This document shows positions 1-4,560 of a stretch of 6,195 bases of DNA, in pieces (position 1 is the stretch's first letter; each line of letters begins with the position of its first letter). The DNA is from an uncultured Bacillaceae bacterium (GTDB lineage: Bacteria; Bacillota; Bacilli; Bacillales; Caldibacillaceae), in contig CALKAK010000154.1 in NCBI GenBank assembly GCA_937983015.1, positions 1-6,195 on the forward strand, written 5' to 3'. The translations under genes were made by a program, and so were the position numbers. The notes beneath the pieces are model-generated. The model made no database searches. It had not been told where the DNA came from and saw only the letters and a list, made by a program, of their open reading frames with translations.

Positions 1-394
1 GGTTTCGTTTATGCGCCTCTTCAATCATGAATGCCAGCGGATCATAGCCCGGATCCTGTCCCTGTACACCCGTAATATATTCTGACCAGGGACCGTATTC
101 CGATGGATAAAAGGCATCGGCTGTCGGCTTAATTTGTACAACGACCGCGTTCATCCCCATTTCGACGACATCATCTAATAGATTAATAAACTCTTGTTTC
201 TGCTGTTCTACCGGGAGTCCCGGGCGTGACGGCCAGTCAATATTTTGGACTGTAGCGATCCAGACCGCCCTTAGCTCGCGTTTCATATAGTCACTTCCCC
301 CTTCTGCCGCAAATACTCGTGGTAGCTGGAAAAGACCACTTGCAAATACAAGAACCCCTGCAATTACAACGATTAACCCCTTCCAAAATTTCAT
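1..394 (-). CDS. Secreted GHL10/DUF187 (YngK-like) glycosyl hydrolase, 5' part only
   Basis: The first 131 codons are present; the rest lies beyond the left edge. The N-terminus is a signal peptide: MKFWK, a hydrophobic core at about residues 6-22, and a likely cleavage after VFA (residues 27-29), so the enzyme should act outside the membrane. The mature part opens with RAVWIATVQNIDWPS (residues 42-56). It continues with GMNAVVVQIKPTADAFYPS and GYDPLAFMIEEAHKR, which I recognise as the start of the GHL10 (PF02638, formerly DUF187) TIM barrel found in B. subtilis YngK, a protein of about 500 residues. E. coli DigH, of the same family, cleaves peptidoglycan glycans lacking stem peptides; whether this protein does so is inference. 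I chose the ATG at 394 because AGGAGG (406-401) lies 6 nt upstream. The in-frame ATG at 400 directly abuts that site and is less likely. The gene probably has its own promoter, but none is obvious. The family call is firm; the substrate is unknown. Confidence 0.88.
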   Translation of the reverse strand, partial: MKFWKGLIVVIAGVLVFASGLFQLPRVFAAEGGSDYMKRELRAVWIATVQNIDWPSRPGLPVEQQKQEFINLLDDVVEMGMNAVVVQIKPTADAFYPSEYGPWSEYITGVQGQDPGYDPLAFMIEEAHKRN

Positions 395-785
395 TTCCAT
401 CCTCCTTGTCCATTACTACATTTTTTTCCACAAATCCTATTACATTTCCTCGTGCAAATGTTCAGATAAGGGAAATTTCATAGTTTCATAGTAATGTTAG
501 AAATCGATACTCACGATTAAGAGAATTCCAAACACCTCCTTTCGGTAAATGAAAAGGAATAATCTCGTGTCAAATTCTCCAGGTGGAAAAGATTTGAGTG
601 GATACTTCCAGCTGAAACATAGAAGTTTTTGAGGAGTCTTGCTTGTGTGGAAGTCTGGATGTGTACCAGTTTGCGGTGTTCATCATATATAAGGGAAATC
701 CCCTAATCAGTGTGGTTTTTTACCTCTAAAAGAATGGCCGCGATCCTGAATTCGGATAAAACCAACACTGGTTAGAGGCGATTCA
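395..785. other. Gene-less stretch between the GHL10 gene and the GH4 gene
   Basis: I find no supportable gene here. The right end (703-775) holds a long imperfect inverted repeat just after the GH4 stop codon, listed separately. The middle (about 486-700) has short open stretches in several frames and an SD-like AGGAGG on the minus strand at 540-535, without a plausible gene after it. It may be a decayed gene or mobile-element remnant. TTTCATAG occurs twice in tandem at 476-483 and 484-491. A dyad CATTT-N8-AAATG lies at 443-460, in the upstream region of the GHL10 gene. I see no clear sigma-A promoter for that gene and no hairpin with a U-tract for the GH4 operon. Confidence 0.6.
703..775. 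repeat. Long imperfect inverted repeat downstream of the GH4 gene
   Basis: Arm one, 703-719 (CTAATCAGTGTGGTTTT), is the reverse complement of arm two, 758-775, apart from one substitution and one extra base. The 38-nt spacer contains CCTCTAA (723-729), which can pair instead with TTAGAGG (772-778). That second helix competes with the outer end of arm two. Arm two begins 10 nt after the GH4 stop codon (read on the minus strand), so the structure would form in the 3' untranslated RNA. Neither strand has a U-tract after the stem, so it is not a canonical intrinsic terminator. It could stabilise the mRNA 3' end, act as a Rho-linked or degenerate terminator, or be a relic of a small mobile repeat. 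Confidence 0.6.
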
Positions 786-2108
786 TTAACGTCTAAAAAA
801 CTGGGGTAAATAATCTTTGTGCGCTTCTAGCATCTCATCGAGAATCTTCTTTGCATCGACATCATTTGTAATCAATGGATTGATACATAAAGCGAGTAAA
901 GCTTTTTCATAAGAACCGGCGACCGCCGCTTCAATAGCGAGTTTTGTAAACGAATAAATCTGCTGGATTAAACCGTTAATCGCCACCGGTAAGCTACCAA
1001 CCGTCAAAGGAATAGGTCCCTGTTTTGTCACGACACAGTTCACTTCAACGACCGCATCATCCGGTAAATCGGTAATTGCTCCATTATTACGGACATTTAA
1101 CGTCTGGATATCTCCCTTGTCGTTATAAATTGATGAAATCAAATTACAGGCGACATCACTGTAATAGGCACCGCCGCGTTTTTCCAGCTGGGGAGGTTTG
1201 ATCGCGAGGTTCTCATCCCGGTAAAGGTCAAATAAGCCCTTTTCCAGTTCTTTAACGACTTCAGCACGGATGGTCCCTCGTTTAAATTCTTCTAATTGCT
1301 TTTGTAAAATTTCTTTCGTTTTATAAAAGTACCGGTGGTATGGACTCGGAATGAACCCTAAAGCTTTAATAAACGCCGGTTCCCACGGAATCGGGGCAAT
1401 ATTTTTCATCGAAAATTGCTCTTCCGGGTCACTGATCAGTTCCAGTGCTTCATCCAGACGAGATTCCCCGTTCACAACAATATCCAATCCATAAGACATA
1501 TGGTTTAAACCGGCAAATTTTATCAAGACTTGCTCTGGCGGAACGTTCATAAGCCTGGCGAAAATCATCTTCATATGGACCGGAACATTGCAAACACCGA
1601 TTACTTTTTTATGTTTGCTGTAATTGATTAATGCTTCCGTGACAATCCCTGCCGGGTTCGTAAAATTAATTAACCAGGCGTTCGGGCACAGTTCCTGGAT
1701 TTCCTCAGCAATCTCCATCAAGACCGGAATCGTGCGCAACGCTTTAAATAATCCACCCGCACCGTTTGTTTCCTGGCCAATCATTTCATATTGTAAGGGA
1801 ATGCGTTCATCTTTTATCCTCGCATCGAGCAAGCCGACACGTAATTGGGTTGTAACAAAATCCGCATCCTTCAAGGCTTCCCGGCGGTCAAGGGTGACAT
1901 GAACATCCATCGAAATATTGGCTTTCTTAACCATCCGTTTCGCTAAATTACCAACAATTTCCAATTTCTCTTTTCCTGCTTCAATATCGACGAGCCAGAG
2001 TTCCCGAACCGGTAATTCATCGTACCGTTTAATAAGCCCTTCCACAAACTCTGGCGTGTAGCTTGACCCACCCCCGATTGTGACAATTTTTATCCCTTTT
2101 TCAGCCAA
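786..2108 (-). CDS. GH4 family NAD- and metal-dependent 6-phospho-beta-glycosidase (LicH/CelF type)
   Basis: Full-length, 440 residues, matching the roughly 440-450 of LicH and CelF/ChbF. GH4 enzymes cleave 6-phosphorylated disaccharides in the cytoplasm by transient oxidation at C3 with NAD and a divalent metal. The Rossmann motif GGGSSYTPE is at residues 12-20, followed by the acidic residue D41 at the end of the second strand. GQETNGAGG is at 111-119 and INFTNPAG at 147-154. The metal ligands expected in the family are present as Cys173 (in GVCNVP) and His203 (in GLNH). It is the last gene of the EIIB-EIIC-membrane protein-GH4 operon. The start is TTG; GGAGG (2121-2117) lies 8 nt upstream, and the frame overlaps the preceding gene by 8 nt, which suggests translational coupling. 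The PTS context supports a 6-phospho-disaccharide substrate, but not which one: cellobiose-6P, chitobiose-6P and GlcNAc-6P-MurNAc are all possible. Confidence 0.93.
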   Translation of the reverse strand: MAEKGIKIVTIGGGSSYTPEFVEGLIKRYDELPVRELWLVDIEAGKEKLEIVGNLAKRMVKKANISMDVHVTLDRREALKDADFVTTQLRVGLLDARIKDERIPLQYEMIGQETNGAGGLFKALRTIPVLMEIAEEIQELCPNAWLINFTNPAGIVTEALINYSKHKKVIGVCNVPVHMKMIFARLMNVPPEQVLIKFAGLNHMSYGLDIVVNGESRLDEALELISDPEEQFSMKNIAPIPWEPAFIKALGFIPSPYHRYFYKTKEILQKQLEEFKRGTIRAEVVKELEKGLFDLYRDENLAIKPPQLEKRGGAYYSDVACNLISSIYNDKGDIQTLNVRNNGAITDLPDDAVVEVNCVVTKQGPIPLTVGSLPVAINGLIQQIYSFTKLAIEAAVAGSYEKALLALCINPLITNDVDAKKILDEMLEAHKDYLPQFFRR

Positions 2109-2406
2109 TCACATCTCCTCCAAATACGAAAGTTATGAGAGCACTTGCTGCAAAGCCAACAATAATGGATATGAAAATCCGCTTTTTAAAATAAGGCCGA
2201 TCTTCCGGTTTCGCATCGATTTTTGTCAAAATCAGTGCCAATCCTGTAGAGGCGGAAATTCCTGCGGATAAAAAATAACTTACCGTCTTCGAAAAGCCTA
2301 ATAGACTAATAGGCTTCGTGAGTAATAGCATGCCGGAAAATAAAATCGCACAAAAAATTAAAGCGCTTTTGAAACTAAATTTCGGTATCAGTCTACTTTC
2401 GTTCAT
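2101..2406 (-). CDS. Small three-helix membrane protein of unknown function
   Basis: A 101-residue protein that I do not recognise. Three hydrophobic segments are visible at about residues 13-30, 41-61 and 76-96. The segment between helices two and three (residues 62-76) is charged and rich in Lys and Arg, and the N-terminus also carries Arg5, Lys9 and Lys13. By the positive-inside rule the N-terminus is cytoplasmic and the C-terminus is outside. There is no signal peptide, catalytic motif or PTS phosphorylation site. The gene lies between EIIC and the GH4 gene, same strand, and its last 8 nt overlap the GH4 start, so it is probably a true operon member. The start ATG follows a G-rich tract, GGGGGTAGGGG (2421-2411), which serves as the SD but may be masked by an upstream hairpin. 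An accessory role for the transporter is conceivable, but nothing in the sequence shows it. Confidence 0.72.
   Translation of the reverse strand: MNESRLIPKFSFKSALIFCAILFSGMLLLTKPISLLGFSKTVSYFLSAGISASTGLALILTKIDAKPEDRPYFKKRIFISIIVGFAASALITFVFGGDVIG
2109..2121 (-). promoter_or_regulatory. Shine-Dalgarno site fixing the TTG start of the GH4 gene
   Basis: GGAGGAG (2121-2115) sits inside the end of the small membrane gene, with 8 nt between GGAGG and TTG at 2108. No ATG or GTG in the GH4 frame lies nearby, and MAEKGIKIVTIGGG begins correctly for the family. Ribosomes ending at TGA (2103-2101) pass over this start, which favours coupled translation. Confidence 0.75.
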
Positions 2407-2410
2407 CGTA

Positions 2411-2461
2411 CCCCTACCCCCTGAAAAGAAGAGGGGGGATTTCTATTTTTCGTCCCCCTCC
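2411..2461 (-). promoter_or_regulatory. Intercistronic hairpin with a competing SD-masking helix (possible attenuator or expression tuner)
   Basis: Read on the minus strand between EIIC and the small membrane gene, GAGGGGGA (2460-2453) pairs with TCCCCCCTC (2439-2431): 8 bp with one bulged C and a 13-nt A-rich loop. TTCTTTTCAG follows. This resembles a short-tailed intrinsic terminator. The same C-run (2437-2432) can instead pair with GGGGG (2421-2417), part of the G-rich SD tract of the next gene. The two helices exclude each other. It may reduce expression of the membrane protein and GH4 relative to EIIB/EIIC. The pairing is visible; the function is inferred. Confidence 0.5.
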
Positions 2462-2472
2462 AGGAATCGATG

Positions 2473-3741
2473 TTACTCTTCTTCTTGCTGCTCCAGGGCA
2501 AGCATTTTCTTATCGTATATTCTAAAGAACGGCGTATAAATGAGCGTTGATATGATTACATTAACGATGACCAATACAACCGCCCGCCAATCGCCACCAG
2601 TTGCAAGATATGCACCGATCGGGGCTGGCAAGGTCCATGGCGCCTTGATATAAGTTGGTGTAACGAGCCCGATTGAAGTCGCGGTATAGGCAATAGTCGC
2701 TAATACTAAAGGAGTAATAACAAACGGAATGATGAAAATCGGGTTTAAAACAATCGGCAAACCGAAGATGACCGGTTCATTGATGTTAAAAATACCCGGA
2801 ACAACGACAGCCTTACTTAAATTTTTCATCGATTTTGATCTCGCAAAAATCAACATTGCAATCACGAGTCCGATGGTTGTACCCGAACCACCGATCCAGA
2901 TAAACCATTGATAAAGAGGCTCCGGAGCAACGTGTGGCAATGTTTCCGCACCTGAAGCAACGGCCTCGGCGTTAGCGGTTAAGTACATTTCCCACAATGG
3001 CCGTGCCACGGAACCGACAACAGAAACACCGTGGATACCGAATGACCAGAAAAAGGTAATTAAGAATACCGGTACCAGGACTCCGAAGAGGCTATCCCCT
3101 GCCGTTACAAGAGGTGCCGTCATCTTCGTTACTAATTCATGCAAATTGATATTCAGCACAACAGTTATAAGCGTCATGAGAAGAATAACGATCGCAACCG
3201 GAATTAAAGCTTCAAATGACCTGCCGACAGAAGCCGGTACTTGTGGCGGCAATTTAATCGTGATATTTTTTTGCTTACATATTCGGAATATCTCGACTGA
3301 TATAATGGAAACAATAATCGTGACAAATAGTCCCTGTCCGCCTAAATACTGCATCGGCATCACAAAACCGAGTTCTTCGACAACTGATGGTGTAATCGTT
3401 AACAATAATGCGGCAACCGCGATCTGTCCACCGGATAACGGATCGACTTTATACGAGTTTGCTAGATTATAACCGATTCCAAAAGCGACATATAAAGACA
3501 TAATGAACATCGTCATCCGATAAGGGATCAGAATTTCAGCGGCATGGGCAGCGGCCCATTGACTGATGGCCCAATCCTCAGGAAACGGGGGAAATGCGAT
3601 AATCAAGAAAAAGGAACCAACGATAATAAATGGTAATGATGAAACGACACCGTCTCTGATGGCCAGCAAATGCCTTTGTTCAGCGAAGCGAGCCATCGGG
3701 TTTGAAACTTTTTCTTCAAGAAACTGAACAAATTTGCTCAC
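2473..3741 (-). CDS. PTS lactose/cellobiose-family EIIC membrane permease
   Basis: 422 residues from the chosen start, close to LicC and CelB (about 430-450). It is the membrane channel that translocates a beta-linked disaccharide while EIIB phosphorylates it at C6. The short N-terminal helix (SKFVQFLEEK) and EQRHLLAIRDG lead into PFIIVGSFFLII, the usual family beginning. Multiple hydrophobic helices follow. Family signatures are FWSFGIHG (GIHG at residues 235-238) and NINEPVIFG (319-327). His237 and Glu322 correspond to the substrate-contacting His and Glu known in the chitobiose-specific EIIC structure. I prefer the GTG at 3741, with AGGGG 8 nt upstream; the in-frame GTG at 3750 overlaps that SD and would add three residues. 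EIIB precedes it by a short gap on the same strand. Sugar specificity (cellobiose, chitobiose or another beta-disaccharide) cannot be read from the sequence. Confidence 0.93.
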   Translation of the reverse strand: MSKFVQFLEEKVSNPMARFAEQRHLLAIRDGVVSSLPFIIVGSFFLIIAFPPFPEDWAISQWAAAHAAEILIPYRMTMFIMSLYVAFGIGYNLANSYKVDPLSGGQIAVAALLLTITPSVVEELGFVMPMQYLGGQGLFVTIIVSIISVEIFRICKQKNITIKLPPQVPASVGRSFEALIPVAIVILLMTLITVVLNINLHELVTKMTAPLVTAGDSLFGVLVPVFLITFFWSFGIHGVSVVGSVARPLWEMYLTANAEAVASGAETLPHVAPEPLYQWFIWIGGSGTTIGLVIAMLIFARSKSMKNLSKAVVVPGIFNINEPVIFGLPIVLNPIFIIPFVITPLVLATIAYTATSIGLVTPTYIKAPWTLPAPIGAYLATGGDWRAVVLVIVNVIISTLIYTPFFRIYDKKMLALEQQEEE

Positions 3742-3749
3742 GGTTTTCA

Positions 3750-3754
3750 CCCCT
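3750..3754 (-). promoter_or_regulatory. Shine-Dalgarno site deciding the EIIC start
   Basis: AGGGG (3754-3750) overlaps the first possible GTG (3750-3748) and lies 8 nt before the second in-frame GTG (3741-3739). The spacing favours the second codon. Confidence 0.55.
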
Positions 3755-3759
3755 AATCA

Positions 3760-4068
3760 TTATTTGTTCACAAGTTCTGTAAATGCCTTATACAAAGCTT
3801 TGCCCCCTAGCGGTGAATAGGCCTGTGGAGGAATCTGTCCGCATGGAACACCTGCTTCATCGGCCTGTTTTTTAATTTGATCGAAGCGATGTCGAATTTG
3901 TGGTGCAACCATGCAACAATCCCAGCCTCCACCGATTTCCAGTTCCACTTCACTGGAACCGATGGCTTTCACTTCCAGATCCAAACCGTGTTTTTGCGCC
4001 TCCTTTTTCAGCGTATCGACAACAATAGCGCTGGACATTCCTCCAGAACAAACAAATAATACTTTCAT
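3760..4068 (-). CDS. PTS lactose/cellobiose-family EIIB phosphotransfer protein
   Basis: 102 residues, the usual size for a free-standing EIIB of this family (LicB, CelA/ChbB). It takes phosphate from EIIA onto a cysteine and passes it to the sugar in EIIC at the inner face of the membrane. The P-loop CSGGMSS at residues 7-13 gives Cys7 as the phosphorylation site, directly after the first strand (MKVLFV). GGWDCCMVAPQIRHRFDQIK (47-66) matches the family's central strand and helix. It is the first gene of the minus-strand operon, with GGAGGTGAT upstream of the ATG and EIIC directly after. The promoter at 4118-4146 gives it a leader of about 40 nt. Its partner EIIA is encoded divergently rather than in this operon, an unusual split within an otherwise complete PTS set. 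Confidence 0.95.
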   Translation of the reverse strand: MKVLFVCSGGMSSAIVVDTLKKEAQKHGLDLEVKAIGSSEVELEIGGGWDCCMVAPQIRHRFDQIKKQADEAGVPCGQIPPQAYSPLGGKALYKAFTELVNK

Positions 4069-4094
4069 ATATTAATCACCTCCAGATAAAATGG

Positions 4095-4109
4095 TTGAAA
4101 GGGCTTTCT
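4095..4109. promoter_or_regulatory. Candidate CcpA catabolite-response element (cre)
   Basis: TTGAAAGGGCTTTCT fits the Bacillus cre consensus WTGNAANCGNWNNCW at every fixed position except one (G where C is expected). It contains the dyad GAAAG-GG-CTTTC. It lies a few bases downstream of the expected start of the EIIB transcript, a position where CcpA blocks transcription in known PTS operons. A chance match is possible. Confidence 0.42.
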
Positions 4110-4117
4110 TTTCTTTT

Positions 4118-4146
4118 ATTATAAATAAACTAAAAAAATAATTCAA
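4118..4146 (-). promoter_or_regulatory. Sigma-A promoter of the EIIB-EIIC-membrane protein-GH4 operon
   Basis: The minus strand carries TTGAAT (4146-4141) as -35, a 17-nt spacer and TATAAT (4123-4118) as a perfect -10. Transcription would start near 4111, about 43 nt before the EIIB ATG. The -35 lies in one arm of the dyad at 4142-4159. Confidence 0.8.
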
Positions 4147-4159
4147 TATTATGATTGAA
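4142..4159. promoter_or_regulatory. Dyad joining the two divergent -35 boxes; candidate shared operator
   Basis: TTCAAT-N6-ATTGAA is an exact 18-bp inverted repeat. Its arms contain the TTGAA cores of both divergent -35 boxes. The symmetry may simply come from two opposed -35 boxes, or it may be a regulator site that shuts both operons. No regulator gene is in the window to match it with. Confidence 0.45.
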
Positions 4160-4183
4160 AAATGTAAAATTTTATTTCATAAT
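4155..4183 (+). promoter_or_regulatory. Sigma-A promoter of the EIIA-MupG-kinase operon
   Basis: TTGAAA (4155-4160) as -35 is followed by exactly 17 nt and CATAAT (4178-4183) as -10. Transcription would start near 4190, about 30 nt before the EIIA ATG at 4222. The -35 lies in the right arm of the dyad at 4142-4159. Confidence 0.78.
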
Positions 4184-4189
4184 AAAATT
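4168..4189. promoter_or_regulatory. Perfect AT-rich dyad covering the -10 of the plus-strand promoter
   Basis: Nine-base arms AATTTTATT (4168-4176) and AATAAAATT (4181-4189) flank the spacer TCAT. The site covers the -10 box and reaches nearly to the expected start point. A dimeric repressor site is possible, but the sequence is pure A/T in the arms, so chance is a serious alternative. Confidence 0.35.
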
Positions 4190-4221
4190 AAAGTTTAATA
4201 TATTTTTAGGGGGCACATTGT

Positions 4222-4542
4222 ATGAATTGGGAAAATGAAATCTTTCAAATCATTTCCAACGGGGGTGATGCCAAAGCAATTGCCTATGAAGCGCTCGATC
4301 TCGCCTATGAAGGAAAATTCGATCAGGCCCGGGAAAAAATGGCTGAGGCGCAAAAAGTATTGAATCTAGCCCACAATACGCAAACGAAATTAATCCAGTA
4401 TGAACTAAATAATAAAGGTGTTGAAATTTCCTTATTAATGGTCCATGCCCAGGACCATTTAATGACCGCCATCAGTGAGATGTCACTGATTGAACAAATG
4501 ATAAAACTGTTGCAAAGAATCGATGCTTTAGAAAAAAAATAA
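4222..4542 (+). CDS. PTS lactose/cellobiose-family EIIA phosphotransfer protein
   Basis: 106 residues, close to LicA and ChbA/CelC (about 105-115). It accepts phosphate from HPr and hands it to EIIB; members of the family are cytoplasmic trimers of three-helix bundles. The active-site helix reads LLMVHAQDHLMTA. His75 is the expected phosphorylation site and Asp78 the residue that binds the trimer metal in lactose-type EIIA. The early segment ISNGGDAKAIAYEALDLA (residues 11-28) and the following helix also match the family. The start ATG has AGGGGG (4208-4213) 8 nt upstream. It heads the plus-strand operon, 18 nt before the MupG-like gene and divergent from EIIB. It supplies the missing partner for that EIIB and EIIC, so the two transcripts must be expressed together for transport. 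Confidence 0.95.
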   Translation: MNWENEIFQIISNGGDAKAIAYEALDLAYEGKFDQAREKMAEAQKVLNLAHNTQTKLIQYELNNKGVEISLLMVHAQDHLMTAISEMSLIEQMIKLLQRIDALEKK

Positions 4543-4560
4543 ATTGGAGGAGGAATTGAT

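Noticed and set aside
476..491. Tandem TTTCATAG repeat as a regulatory element or CRISPR-like repeat
   Set aside because: Only two 8-bp units without spacers; too short to call anything beyond a small tandem duplication.
395..560. Sigma-A promoter for the GHL10 gene
   Set aside because: The best -10-like string, TGTAAT on the minus strand, has no acceptable -35 at 16-18 nt, so I left it out.
691..705. GGGAAATCCCC near-palindrome as a terminator for the GH4 operon
   Set aside because: The stem is only about 4 bp and no U-tract follows on either strand.
1624..1902. Plus-strand open frame of 92 codons inside the GH4 gene
   Set aside because: It is antisense to a clear GH4 coding region with intact motifs, has no SD or promoter, and its protein resembles no family.
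2080..2539. Plus-strand open frames of 63 and 73 codons over the small membrane gene and the EIIC end
   Set aside because: They run antisense to better-supported genes, their composition is unlike a protein, and they run through the hairpin.
2729..3472. Plus-strand open frames of 60 and 108 codons inside EIIC
   Set aside because: Antisense to a strongly supported membrane permease; no start signals.
3877..4059. Plus-strand open frame of 60 codons over EIIB
   Set aside because: Antisense to EIIB, whose CSGGMSS site and length are canonical.
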